A DNA stretch of 64,000 nucleotides from DASQFQ01 sp038238015 (GCA_038238015.1 JBBRYA010000010.1:1-64000), one strand, 5' to 3'; counted from the stretch's first letter, positions 48,444-57,783 are shown. Program-made: numbers and translations. Notes: a model not told the origin generated them from the sequence alone.

Positions 48444-50543
48444 ATGCGGGTGCTCGCCGTGGGGAACATGTACCCGCCCCACCACTTCGGCGGCTACGAG
48501 CTGGTCTGGCGCTCCGCCGTCGATCACCTGCGCGAGCGCGGTCACACGGTGCGCGTCCTCACCTCGGACCTGCGCACCGGCTCCGGCGAGCCGGAGGAGC
48601 GCGACACCCATCGCCAGCTGATCTGGCACTGGCGCGACGGCGGCTACCCGCGCCTGGGCCCGCGCGAGCGCCTGCGCCGCGAGCGCCACAACGGCGAGGT
48701 CCTCGAGCGCCACCTCGCGCAGTTTGACCCCGACGTCGTGAGCTGGTGGTCGATGGGCGGCATGTCGCTCGGGCTGATCGAGCGCGCGCGCCGCGCCGGG
48801 CTCCCGGCCGTCGCCTTCGTCCACGACGACTGGCTCGAGTACGGCCGCTGGGTCGATCCGTGGCTCGGCGTCCTCGGCCGCCGGCCGAGCGCCGGCGCGC
48901 TCGCCGAGCGCCTGACCGGGCTCCCCGCCCGCGTCGACTTCGCGAGCGCCGCGCGCTACGTGTTCGTCAGCGAGGCGACGCGCCGCCGCGCGCTGTCGCT
49001 CGGGCTCGGGCTGCGCCGCACGGAGGTGGCGCACTCGGGCATCCATCCCGCGTTCCTCGATCCCGCCCCGGAGAGCGAGTGGGCGGGACGGCTGCTCTAC
49101 GTCGGGCGCCTCGACGGGCGCAAGGGCATCGACGTCGCGATCGACGCGCTCGCGCGGTTGCCCGGCGCGGTGCTGACCGTCGTGGGCGGCGGCGACCCGG
49201 GCGAGGACGCGCGGCTGCGCGCGCGGGCGGCGCGGCTCGGCGTGGAGGAGCGTGTGCGCTGGGAGGGGCAGCGCTCGCGTGCGGCGCTGCTCGAGGCCTA
49301 CGCGGCGTGCGACGCGGTCCTGTTCCCAGTCCGCTGGGAGGAGCCGTGGGGGCTCGTGCCGCTGGAGGCGATGGCGCGCGGCCGCCCGGTAGTGGCCAGT
49401 GGCCGCGGCGGCTCGGGCGAGTACCTGCGCGACGGGGAGAACTGCCTGCTCTCGCCGGCCGGGGACGCCGAGGCGCTGGCCGCCTGCGTCCGCCGCCTGG
49501 CCGCCGAGCCCGCGCTGCGCGCGCGGCTGCGGGCGGGCGGCCTGGAGACGGCGCCGCGGCACACCGAGCCGATCTTCAACGCCCGCGTCGAGGCGGCGGT
49601 GACAGCCGCGCTGCCCGAAGCCCCGCGGGTGAGCGTGGTGATCCCGACCTACCGGCGCCACGAGGCGCTCGCGCGCACGCTGCAAGCGCTCGAGCACCAG
49701 ACCGTCCGCGCCGGGCACTTCGAGGTGATCGTGGTCGACGACGCCGAGGACGACGACACCGCGGCGGTGGCCGCCGCCATCGGCGGCCGCCCCTTCTCCG
49801 TGCGCCAGCTGCACCGCCGGGCACGCGGCGTGTCGGCGGCGCGCAACGCGGGCGCCGCGGCCGCGCGGGCGCCGCTGCTGCTCTTCCTGGGCGACGACAT
49901 CCTCGCGGCGCCGACGCTGCTGGCCGAGCATCTGGCCTGGCACGAGGGCCGCGAGGTCCCCGTGGGCGTGCTCGGGCACGTGCGCTGGGCGCGCGAGCTG
50001 CGGACCACGTCGTTCATGCGCTGGCTCGAGCACGGCGTGCAGTTCGACTACCCGTCGATCGCCGGCCCGGAGGCGTCGTGGGCGCACTTCTACACCGCGA
50101 ACGTCTCCGTGCCGCGCGCGCTGCTCGAGCAGGTCGGCGGCTTCGACGAGGAGCGCTTCCCGTTCCTCTACGAGGACCTCGACGCCGGCCGCCGGCTCGC
50201 CGACGTGGGCATGCGGCTGCTCTACAACCGCCATGCGGTCGGCGAGCACCTTCACCCGACCACCATCGGCCAGTGGCGCGACCGGATGGCGGCGACGGCC
50301 AGCGCCGAGCGGCGCTGGATCGGCCTGCGGCCCGAGATGCCCGCGTACTTCCACGACCTGCTCGCCGACGCGAGCGCCCGGGAGCCCAGCCGCGGGCTCG
50401 CGGGCCGGCTGTTCGTGCGCTGGGTCCCCCGCTGGCTCCCCGTGCTCGGCCCGCTGGTGTGGAGCAGCGCCGACGTGCACTACCGCCAGCAGCTCGCCCC
50501 GCGCTTTCTCGCCGCTTGGAAGGCCGACGAGTACGGCGACTAG
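48444..50543 (+). CDS. GT4-GT2 bifunctional glycosyltransferase fusion
   Basis: A 699-residue fusion of two glycosyltransferases. Residues 1 to about 390 form a GT4 (GT-B) enzyme: NMYPPHHFGGYELVW at the start, LLYVGRLDGRKGIDVAIDAL for the donor domain and EEPWGLVPLEAMARGRPVVAS for the E-x7-E motif. From about residue 395 a complete GT2 domain follows (RVSVVIPTYRRHEALARTLQALEHQT, LLLFLGDDILAAP, GGFDEERFPFLYEDLDAGRRL). Such a fusion would add two sugars in succession. A TATCCT box lies 6 nt before the ATG, suggesting leaderless transcription. Confidence 0.9.
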   Translation: MRVLAVGNMYPPHHFGGYELVWRSAVDHLRERGHTVRVLTSDLRTGSGEPEERDTHRQLIWHWRDGGYPRLGPRERLRRERHNGEVLERHLAQFDPDVVSWWSMGGMSLGLIERARRAGLPAVAFVHDDWLEYGRWVDPWLGVLGRRPSAGALAERLTGLPARVDFASAARYVFVSEATRRRALSLGLGLRRTEVAHSGIHPAFLDPAPESEWAGRLLYVGRLDGRKGIDVAIDALARLPGAVLTVVGGGDPGEDARLRARAARLGVEERVRWEGQRSRAALLEAYAACDAVLFPVRWEEPWGLVPLEAMARGRPVVASGRGGSGEYLRDGENCLLSPAGDAEALAACVRRLAAEPALRARLRAGGLETAPRHTEPIFNARVEAAVTAALPEAPRVSVVIPTYRRHEALARTLQALEHQTVRAGHFEVIVVDDAEDDDTAAVAAAIGGRPFSVRQLHRRARGVSAARNAGAAAARAPLLLFLGDDILAAPTLLAEHLAWHEGREVPVGVLGHVRWARELRTTSFMRWLEHGVQFDYPSIAGPEASWAHFYTANVSVPRALLEQVGGFDEERFPFLYEDLDAGRRLADVGMRLLYNRHAVGEHLHPTTIGQWRDRMAATASAERRWIGLRPEMPAYFHDLLADASAREPSRGLAGRLFVRWVPRWLPVLGPLVWSSADVHYRQQLAPRFLAAWKADEYGD

Positions 50544-50564
50544 GCCCAGCTACGATCTCGCCCC

Positions 50565-51383
50565 TTGGTTGGCGAGACGATCAGCAACGCGGGCCTGCGC
50601 GAACTGGTCGGCTCCCGCGAGTGGTACCACACGATGGAGCTGGCGCCCGGGGTTGTGACTCCGGGGTTCTTCGATCATCGGCCTGTTCTCCCTGAGCTGC
50701 CGATCCCGCCCTCGCTCGAGGGACTCCGCTGCCTCGACGTGGCCACCTTCGACGGGTTCTGGGCCTTCGAGATGGAGAAACGCGGAGCCGCCGAGGTCGT
50801 CGGCATCGACATCCTCGACCCCTTGGGATGGGACTGGCCGGTCAACGCGCCCCAGGCGGTGATCGAGGCGCTGGAGCGCCGGAAGGAGGGTGGAGCTGGT
50901 TTCCGGATCGCCGCGCGGGCGCTGCAGTCTCGTGTCGAGCATCGCGAGTGCAGCGTCTACGAGCTCGACCCAGCTCTGCACGGGACGTTCGACCTTGTCT
51001 ACATCGGCAGCCTGCTCATGCACCTGCGCGATCCGGTCCGAGCGCTCGAGCGCGTGAGATCGGTGTGCCGCGGCCGCCTGTTGCTCGTCGACAACGTCGA
51101 CCTCTTCACCAGCCTTGCGTCGCCGCGCCATCCGATCGCGCGTCTGGACGGCCGGGGACGCCCGTGGTGGTGGAAGCCGAACGTCGCGGCCCTCAGGCGG
51201 ATGGTCGAGGCGGCCGGCTTCCACGTCGAGCTCGGCCCGCGGTTGATCTTCCTGCCGCCTGGACCCGAGCTCACCGCGCAACCAGCGGCGCCGGCCATGA
51301 TGCTCAGCCGCGAGGGGCGTGACGACCTGGTGCGCCGGCTAAAGGGCGATCCTCACGCATGGCTGCTGGCCCGGCCGGAATAA
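50565..51383 (+). CDS. SAM-dependent methyltransferase, paralogue of the 58622 gene
   Basis: A 272-residue class I methyltransferase resembling the DUF1698/tRNA-mo5U-type group: WYHTMELAPGVVTPGFFDHRPVL, then motif I LRCLDVATFDGFWAFEMEKRGAAEVVGID and FDLVYIGSLLMHLRDPVRALERV. The same N-terminal pattern occurs in the 58622 gene, so two paralogues serve one locus. In a glycan cluster it probably methylates a sugar. TTG 50565 follows a TACGAT box by 8 nt. GC at third positions is lower than in neighbours, a sign of transfer. Confidence 0.85.
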   Translation: MVGETISNAGLRELVGSREWYHTMELAPGVVTPGFFDHRPVLPELPIPPSLEGLRCLDVATFDGFWAFEMEKRGAAEVVGIDILDPLGWDWPVNAPQAVIEALERRKEGGAGFRIAARALQSRVEHRECSVYELDPALHGTFDLVYIGSLLMHLRDPVRALERVRSVCRGRLLLVDNVDLFTSLASPRHPIARLDGRGRPWWWKPNVAALRRMVEAAGFHVELGPRLIFLPPGPELTAQPAAPAMMLSREGRDDLVRRLKGDPHAWLLARPE

Positions 51384-51388
51384 CCCCG

Positions 51389-52111
51389 ATGCCCCTCCTC
51401 AAGCGACCAGACCGCAACGCAGACGATGTGGTGCTGCCCGTCAAGCGCAGGGTTGTCGACTGGGCGTTCGCACGGCTGCCCGTGCGGTCCTTCGCAGACC
51501 TCGGAGGGCTCTGGGCGGTCAACGGCAGCTACACGTTCCATGCGCTGGCGCACCATGAAGTGGAGCGGGCGGTGCTCGTCGACGAGGGCTATTGGACGGA
51601 GTCCACGCAGCGCCGCGCCGACCGGTACCCGCAGCTCCAGCTCGTCCAGGGCGACTTCGGGCGACCCGAGGTCCGCGACCGCGTCGGTGAGGTGGACGCG
51701 ATCTTCCTCTTCGACGTGCTGCTCCATCAGGTGGCTCCGGACTGGGACGAGATCCTCGCCCTTTACGCGCCTATGACCCGGTGCTTCTGCATCGTCAACC
51801 CTCAATGGACGCACGGGCCGGACACCGTTCGACTGCTGGATCTCGGTGACGAGGAGTACCTGGCCTCGGTTCCTCCTCAGCCCAACCACCACGAGGTCCT
51901 TGCGCGTCCGGACGCCATCCACCCCGACCACGGTCGCCCGTATCGAGACGTCCACGAGATATGGCAGTGGGGCATCGAGGACAGGTCGCTCATAGCGGCT
52001 CTCGAGAGCCTTGGATTCCGGATCGTCTACTACGAGAACGCGGGCCGCTGGGGCGAGCTGGAGCGCTTCGAGGACCACGGCTTCGTCTTCATCCGCGAAA
52101 CGGATGGATGA
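51389..52111 (+). CDS. Putative SAM-dependent methyltransferase
   Basis: A protein of about 240 residues. The core SFADLGGLWAVNGSYTFHAL followed by AVLVDEGYW and IFLFDVLLHQVAPDWDEIL fits a class I methyltransferase Rossmann fold, though motif I (G-G-L-W) is unusual. ATG 51389 lies just after the preceding stop; an in-frame ATG at 51359 would overlap it. The end overlaps the next GT2 gene by ATGA. Lower GC than flanking genes suggests it arrived with its two neighbours. Confidence 0.72.
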   Translation: MPLLKRPDRNADDVVLPVKRRVVDWAFARLPVRSFADLGGLWAVNGSYTFHALAHHEVERAVLVDEGYWTESTQRRADRYPQLQLVQGDFGRPEVRDRVGEVDAIFLFDVLLHQVAPDWDEILALYAPMTRCFCIVNPQWTHGPDTVRLLDLGDEEYLASVPPQPNHHEVLARPDAIHPDHGRPYRDVHEIWQWGIEDRSLIAALESLGFRIVYYENAGRWGELERFEDHGFVFIRETDG

Positions 52112-53040
52112 GCGCACGCCAGCCTGAGATCAGCGTCGTGATCCCGGTTCGCGACGGCGCGGAGGTGCTTGCGCCGCTGCTCGCCGCGCTGCAGGGGCAG
52201 ACCCTTTCGCGCGACCGTTTCGAGGTGATCGTCGTCGACAACGGCTCCCGGGACGACACGGCGGCGGTGGCGAGGAGCTGGGATGCGACCGTCGTCGCAG
52301 AACCGCTGCCGAATCGCGCCCGCGCCAGGAACCGTGGCGCCGCCTGCGCCCGGAGCGAGCGTCTGGCCTTCACGGACGCGGACTGCCTACCCACCTCGAC
52401 CTGGCTGGAGGCGCTGAGTACCTGTGGCTGGCAGTCTCCACTGACAGCCGGCCCGGTGATCGTCCGGACACGGGAGCCTCCCAACACGATCGAGCGCTTC
52501 GAACGACTCTGGCGGTTCGGGCAGGAGGCCTGGGTCCAGCAGGGCTGGGCCGCAACGGCGAATCTCGCGGTGCAGCGCGCTGCGTTCGAGGCGATAGGGG
52601 GCTTTGATCCGGCCTACCGGCATATCGGCGAAGACGTCGACTTTTGCCTCCGCGCGGGCAGACGCGCACTTCATCTGGGCTGGTGTCCGCAAGCCGTCGT
52701 CCACCACGACGCGGATGACGGGCTCTGGCCACTGGTGAAGCGCTTCTATCGCCACGGCTACGGGACGAGCCAGGTCTACGAGCGGACCGGAACCGGCTAT
52801 CGGGCATGGCGCCGCCCGCAGATCCTGCTTGGCGACGCCGCACTCGAGCTGCTGGGACACCGGCGCGAAGAGCTGCCCGCCCCGGACTGGAACGCCATGC
52901 TGCGCCTCGCCCGGATGGGCTACGGGGCGCGCATGATCGGCTCGCTTGCCGCGGACGCACGGCGCCTGGTGCCGGAGACCACCCGGTCTCCGTCAAACGC
53001 GGGACGGCGCAGAGCTAGGCGTAAAAGCGCGCGATCGTGA
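52108..53040 (+). CDS. GT2-family glycosyltransferase
   Basis: A 310-residue GT-A enzyme: ISVVIPVRDGAEVLAPLLAALQGQT, VIVVDNGSRDDTAAVA, the metal motif FTDADCLPTSTWLE and GGFDPAYRHIGEDVDFCLRAGRR. ATG 52108 overlaps the upstream stop (ATGA), so three genes (50565-53040) form a coupled methyltransferase-methyltransferase-glycosyltransferase block. The C-terminus overlaps the convergent DUF2142-type gene by 26 nt. Confidence 0.88.
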   Translation: MSARQPEISVVIPVRDGAEVLAPLLAALQGQTLSRDRFEVIVVDNGSRDDTAAVARSWDATVVAEPLPNRARARNRGAACARSERLAFTDADCLPTSTWLEALSTCGWQSPLTAGPVIVRTREPPNTIERFERLWRFGQEAWVQQGWAATANLAVQRAAFEAIGGFDPAYRHIGEDVDFCLRAGRRALHLGWCPQAVVHHDADDGLWPLVKRFYRHGYGTSQVYERTGTGYRAWRRPQILLGDAALELLGHRREELPAPDWNAMLRLARMGYGARMIGSLAADARRLVPETTRSPSNAGRRRARRKSARS

Positions 53041-55144
53041 GCAGCTGGGCCCAAACGCTCAGCCCGCCCGCAGCGACGACGAGCGCCGCGGCGACGGCCG
53101 GACCGGCGCGCGCCCCGAGCCCGCGCAGGCCCGCTGCGACGAGTGCGGCGTAGAGGGGCAGCAGCGGCAACAGATAGCGGCCCTGCTCGAAGCCGGCCCC
53201 GGTGCGCTTGAAGTAGTCATAGCCGGTGTAGCCGAGCAGGAACAGCAGGCCGCTGGTCATCGCGGCGTAGGAGACCCAGTCCGCCCAACGCGCGGCGAAC
53301 GCCTCGCGCCGGCCCAGGACGTGCGCCACCGCGGCGACCAGCAACACGAGCAGCACAGCGGCGACGCCGGCATCGACCCAGGTCCCGAAGCCGTAGTCGC
53401 CCCAACCGAAGCGCCCGACCCAGCCCTTGAAGTAGCGGTCCCAGAGCGGGAACCCGGGAGTCATGTCGTGCATGAACGGAAGCGGCGGCAGGTAGTCCTG
53501 CCAGACGTAGGAGAGCGCCTCGCGGAAGGAGAAGCCCGAGGCCGGGCCGCCCCCGCCGGTTGACCCGCCGCTGCTGACCCCCGGCGCGGCGCTGCCGACC
53601 AGCGCCGGGCGGTCCCACACGGTCACGTTGAGCATCGCGTAGACGGCAACCGGAAGCGCTGCCGCTACAGCAGCCGTCACCGCACCGCGCCAGGCGCGGC
53701 TGCGCCGGGCCGCAAGGGCGACCGCCAGCGCGGCACCCGGGATCAGCCCGGCCATCGCGAGCTTGCTGAGGAAGCCGGCCGCCAGCGCCAGGCCGATGAG
53801 GGCGCCGAGCCGGGGCGTGAGGCCGCGCCGGAACGCCCGCGCGAGCAGGTAGAAGAGCGCGCTCGAGGCCGCGATCACCCCGAGGTCGGGGTTGAAGACG
53901 CCCGACATGAAGCCGAACAGCGGCTGGAACGCCGCGACGGCGCCGGCGGCCTGGCTCGCCCATCGCGGGCTCGGCACCAGCTCGCGCGCGAACAGGCACA
54001 CGAACAGCGCGCTGACGCCCGCGAGCAGGCACGACAGCAGCCGCATCACGGCCATTCGATCCAGCAGCGACGCGGTGGGAGTCGCCTTGAAGGCGAACGC
54101 TCCGGCCGCGTAGTAGAGCGGCGGGTAGACGCCGACTCCGCCGTCCGCGCCGTCGCTGCGGCGGTTCAGGCCGCCGGCCAGGCGGCGATCGAGCGCATGG
54201 TCTTCGGCCTCCGTCCACGGCGGCTTGGCTCGGGGGTCGCCCGCGACGTCCGCGACGCGCAGGGCGTCCATGACCGCCAGCTCCTCGTCGGGCAGCACGG
54301 AGCCCAGGATCGGCCGGGGGACCGTGCCGGTGATCGCGAGCCGCTCGGCGTAGTAGACGTGGACCGGCTCGTCGAAGGCCTGCAGCGGCGGGATCAGCAC
54401 AGACCAGGCGACGCCGTTGAGCACCACCGCGATCGCAACGAGCCACAGGCTCCGCGGCCCGAGCGCGACGAGGATGCCGAGCGCCGCCGCCGCGGCGACG
54501 AGGGCGAGCGCCACCCAGAACAGCCAGGCACCGGCCAGCGTGGTCTTGGCGATCGCGAAGCGGTGGGCGATGACCGGCGCGAGCGCGAGCCACGACTCGC
54601 TGCCCGGCCGCTGGAAGTCCAGCCGCACCGCGGCGTGCAGCGTCCTGCTCCCGGCGCGCAGGATCCTCTTGGGGCTCGGCGAGCCCAGCAACTGCGGCGC
54701 GCCGGGCCCGTCGGCGCGAAGACAGACCTGGCCGCCGGCGAGCGTGCGGCGCTGCACGGGGATCGCGATCGTCACGCGGCCGTCGCGGTAGCCCCCGGGC
54801 GCGCGTCCGCGGGCGAGTGCGCGCCCGCCGGCACCGCGCAGCTCGGCGCTCAGCGGGGGGCCGGGCGTGCCCCCGGTGACCACGGAGACGACGACCGCCG
54901 CGCTGTCCTGCGGGACGAGCTCGGACTGGCAGATCCACTCGCCCGGAGCCAGAGCGACGACCGCGGCAGCGGGGCGCACCGCGTTCCCGCCCGCCGCGCG
55001 CGGCGAGGCGTGCAGGAGGGCGACGAGGATCGAGGCCAGCAGGAGCGCGACCGCCACGGCGACGGCCACCGCCACGCGCGTGGCGCCGGCCGCGCGATCC
55101 GTCGGCGCGCGGCCCGCCGGCACCGCCACGAAGAGCCTGCTCAT
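53015..55144 (-). CDS. DUF2142-type polytopic membrane protein
   Basis: A 709-residue membrane protein. After one N-terminal helix and an extracytoplasmic domain (about 50-190) with two cysteines, some twelve membrane segments follow. The stretch LIPPLQAFDEPVHVYYAERLAITGTVPRP is the conserved acidic loop of DUF2142/GT-C-like proteins, where D-E-x-x-H would contact a lipid-linked sugar. It probably transfers a sugar from a polyprenyl phosphate at the outer face, but this is inferred. The minus-strand frame runs on to 56674, but that upstream part is antisense to the flippase. A TAGGGT box lies 8 nt before the ATG. Confidence 0.8.
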   Translation of the reverse strand: MSRLFVAVPAGRAPTDRAAGATRVAVAVAVAVALLLASILVALLHASPRAAGGNAVRPAAAVVALAPGEWICQSELVPQDSAAVVVSVVTGGTPGPPLSAELRGAGGRALARGRAPGGYRDGRVTIAIPVQRRTLAGGQVCLRADGPGAPQLLGSPSPKRILRAGSRTLHAAVRLDFQRPGSESWLALAPVIAHRFAIAKTTLAGAWLFWVALALVAAAAALGILVALGPRSLWLVAIAVVLNGVAWSVLIPPLQAFDEPVHVYYAERLAITGTVPRPILGSVLPDEELAVMDALRVADVAGDPRAKPPWTEAEDHALDRRLAGGLNRRSDGADGGVGVYPPLYYAAGAFAFKATPTASLLDRMAVMRLLSCLLAGVSALFVCLFARELVPSPRWASQAAGAVAAFQPLFGFMSGVFNPDLGVIAASSALFYLLARAFRRGLTPRLGALIGLALAAGFLSKLAMAGLIPGAALAVALAARRSRAWRGAVTAAVAAALPVAVYAMLNVTVWDRPALVGSAAPGVSSGGSTGGGGPASGFSFREALSYVWQDYLPPLPFMHDMTPGFPLWDRYFKGWVGRFGWGDYGFGTWVDAGVAAVLLVLLVAAVAHVLGRREAFAARWADWVSYAAMTSGLLFLLGYTGYDYFKRTGAGFEQGRYLLPLLPLYAALVAAGLRGLGARAGPAVAAALVVAAGGLSVWAQLLTIARFYA

Positions 55145-55168
55145 CCGGGGGCACCCTACGATGTCGCG

Positions 55169-56677
55169 GTGCCGTCGCAGCCCTCGCCGGAAGTCGCCGT
55201 CGAGCCTCTGGCCCTCGGCTTCGAGGCGCCGGCGGCTCCCGCGACGGTCGACCCTCGGCGCAGCGGAGACCTGCGTGGGCGAGCCGCGCGCGGAGCGCTG
55301 ATCAACGGCATCTTCCTCGTCGCGCTCAACGCGCTCGGGCTCGTGCGCGGGCTCGTGATCGCCGCGCTCGTGGGCGCCGCCACCTACGGCCTCTGGGGGC
55401 TGATCTCGGTCGCGTTCGTGACGCTGTTCTGGATCGCCTCGGTGGGGATCGACGACAAGTACATCCAGCAGGAGCACGCTGACCAGCAGGCGGCGTTCCA
55501 GATCGCGTTCACGCTGCAGGCGCTGCTGTGCGCGGCGTTCCTCGCGGCGGTCGTCGTCGCGCTGCCGCTGTTCGCTCTCGCCTACGGCCGGCCGGAGATC
55601 ATCGCCCCGGGGCTGGCGCTCGGGCTCGCAATGCCGGCGGTCGCGCTGCAGACCCCGCTGTGGGTGCACTACCGGCAGATGAACTTCCTGCGCCTGCGCC
55701 TCCTGCAGGCCACCGATCCGCTCGTGTCCTTCGTCCTCACCGTCGGCCTGCTGCTCGCCGGGCTGGACCTGTGGGCGCTGGTGCTCGGGACGCTCGGCGG
55801 CGCGTGGGCGGCGGCGCTGGTCGTCGCGCGCTCCTCGCCCTACCCGCTCGCGTGGCGCTACGAGCGCGGCGCCCTGCGCGAGTACGCGAGCTTCTCCTGG
55901 CCGCTTTTCGCCGGCGGCGCGGGCGCCGTGCTCGTCCTGCAGGTGCCGGTGGCGGTCGCCTCGCGGGCGCTCGGGATCGGGGCCGTGGGCGGGATGACGC
56001 TGGCGACGAACATCTCCCAGTTCACGACGAAGGTCGACGACGTCGTGACCCAGACGCTGTACCCCGCCATCTGCGCGGTCAAGGACCGCCGTGACCTGCT
56101 GTTCGAGACGTTCTCGAAGTCCAACCGCCTCGCGCTGCTGTGGGCCGTCCCGGCCGGCGTCGGGCTGGCGCTGTTCGCCGGCGACCTCGTGCCGCCCGTG
56201 CTGGGGGAGAAGTGGCGCTTCGCCGTCCCCATCATCCGGATCTTCGGCCTGATGGCGGCCGTCAACCAGATCGGCTTCAACTGGACCGCGTTCTACCGCG
56301 CGCTGGGTGACACGAAGCCGATCGCGGTCGCCAACGCGGTGCTCATGGTCTTCGGCCTCGGCCTCGGCCTGCCGTTGCTCATCTCCGACGGGATCACCGG
56401 CTTCGCGGTCGGGATGGCGGTCGCCACGGCCGCGACCGTGCTGGTGCGCCTGCGCTACCTGGTGCGGCTGTTCCCCGGCTTCGCGGTGCTCGGCCATATC
56501 GCCCGCGGGGCGGCGCCCACGGTCCCGGCGGCCGCGGCGGTGCTCGCCCTGCGCGTGGGCGGAGCCGCTCCCGGCGCGGCCGTCGAGATCGCCCTGTTCC
56601 TCGTGATCGCCGGGGCGGCGACGCTCGTGCTCGAGCGCGCGCTGCTGCGCGAAGCGCTTGGCTACCTGGGCCACTGA
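55169..56677 (+). CDS. Wzx-type polysaccharide flippase (MOP superfamily)
   Basis: A 502-residue membrane protein with 12-14 helices, of the oligosaccharide flippase family (PF01943/PF13440). The N-terminal helix pair (NGIFLVALNALGLVRGLVIAALVGAATYGLWGL) and the MOP-like FLRLRLLQATDPLVSFV and RALGDTKPIAVANAVLMV are typical. It would flip the undecaprenyl-linked repeat unit made by the glycosyltransferases around it. GTG 55169 follows a TACGAT box by 6 nt; the earlier frame is antisense to the DUF2142-type gene. Confidence 0.87.
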   Translation: MPSQPSPEVAVEPLALGFEAPAAPATVDPRRSGDLRGRAARGALINGIFLVALNALGLVRGLVIAALVGAATYGLWGLISVAFVTLFWIASVGIDDKYIQQEHADQQAAFQIAFTLQALLCAAFLAAVVVALPLFALAYGRPEIIAPGLALGLAMPAVALQTPLWVHYRQMNFLRLRLLQATDPLVSFVLTVGLLLAGLDLWALVLGTLGGAWAAALVVARSSPYPLAWRYERGALREYASFSWPLFAGGAGAVLVLQVPVAVASRALGIGAVGGMTLATNISQFTTKVDDVVTQTLYPAICAVKDRRDLLFETFSKSNRLALLWAVPAGVGLALFAGDLVPPVLGEKWRFAVPIIRIFGLMAAVNQIGFNWTAFYRALGDTKPIAVANAVLMVFGLGLGLPLLISDGITGFAVGMAVATAATVLVRLRYLVRLFPGFAVLGHIARGAAPTVPAAAAVLALRVGGAAPGAAVEIALFLVIAGAATLVLERALLREALGYLGH

Positions 56678-57783
56678 CGGCGCTACGTCTCCTCATCGTC
56701 TGCCCCGGGGTGGGCCACGTCGTTCGCGGCTTCGAGAGCTTCGCCGAGGAGTGCTTCGAGGCGCTCCGCGATCGGCCCGACCTGGACGTTGTGCTCGTCG
56801 GCGGTCGCGGGCGCCCACGTGGCGCCCGGATCACGGCGCCGGTGCCGGCGACCGATGCCCCGCTGGCGCGAGCGCTCGGTCGCGCCGTGCGGCGCGACGG
56901 CTACGTCGCCCAGCAGATGCTCTTCGCGCTCTCGCTCGCCCCCATCCTCGCGATGCGGCGGCCGCACGTGATCCTGGTCAGCGACTGGGTGGTGGCCAGC
57001 GCGCTCGGGCGCATGCGCGTGCTCACGCGCCAGCGCTATCGGCTGCTGCTCTCAAATGGCGCGCCCGGCGGCCCGCGCTTCGACTGGAGCATCGATCACG
57101 TCCAGCAGCTCACGCCGGCTCTGCTTCGCCTCGCCCTCGATGGCGGTGAGCCGCCCGCACGTCACACGCTGCTGCCGCTCGGCCGAGCCATCGCGCCTCG
57201 GCTTGGGCCGCCCGTGGCAAAGGCGAGCGCCCGGGCCGCGCTCGGGCTCCCCGTCGAGGGCGAGTTGTTGCTCTGCGTGTCCGCGTTCAACCGCTGGAGC
57301 AAGCGCCTCGACTACCTGATCGACGAGGTCGCAGCGCTGCGCCCCCGCCCGCACCTCGTGCTGCTCGGCCAGCCCGAGGAGGAGACGCCCGCGTTGCTGC
57401 AGCTGGCACGAGAGCGGCTCGGGCCGCGCGGCTTCACCGCCCGCACCGTGCCGCGGCACGCAGTCGCCGCCTACTATCGGGCCGCTGAAATGCTCGTTCA
57501 TGCCGCCGTCTACGAGGCGATGGGGCTGGTGCTCGTGGAGGCCCTGGCCGAGGGACTGCCGGTGGTCGCCCATGACTCCGAGATCACACGGTTCGTCGTC
57601 GGTGAACACGGCTTCCTCGGCGATCTCGTCCAGCCGGGCGGCCTCGCACCGCTGGTTGCGGCCGCTCGCGCGGCCGGCGAGACCGACCGCGTCGCGCGCC
57701 ACCGCTACGCGTACGAGCGCTTCAGCTGGGACCGGCTCGTACCGCGCTACGTCGAGATGGTGCGCGCTTGCGCCGCGTCGTGA
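56674..57783 (+). CDS. GT4-family glycosyltransferase, probable CTG start
   Basis: A GT-B glycosyltransferase of about 369 residues. The donor-binding half has LLCVSAFNRWSKRLDYLIDEVAAL and the E-x7-E motif YEAMGLVLVEALAEGLPVV. The first beta-strand reads LRLLIVCPGVGHVVRGFESF, but the only standard start, GTG 56710, lies inside it. Upstream in frame, CTG at 56674 overlaps the flippase stop as CTGA, like the ATGA/GTGA overlaps around it, and gives a full N-terminus. Start at CTG is inferred. Confidence 0.85.
   Translation: MTALRLLIVCPGVGHVVRGFESFAEECFEALRDRPDLDVVLVGGRGRPRGARITAPVPATDAPLARALGRAVRRDGYVAQQMLFALSLAPILAMRRPHVILVSDWVVASALGRMRVLTRQRYRLLLSNGAPGGPRFDWSIDHVQQLTPALLRLALDGGEPPARHTLLPLGRAIAPRLGPPVAKASARAALGLPVEGELLLCVSAFNRWSKRLDYLIDEVAALRPRPHLVLLGQPEEETPALLQLARERLGPRGFTARTVPRHAVAAYYRAAEMLVHAAVYEAMGLVLVEALAEGLPVVAHDSEITRFVVGEHGFLGDLVQPGGLAPLVAAARAAGETDRVARHRYAYERFSWDRLVPRYVEMVRACAAS

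Noticed and set aside
53015..56674. A single 1219-residue minus-strand protein
   Set aside because: Only the part from ATG 55144 is a membrane protein; the upstream part is low-complexity and antisense to the flippase gene.
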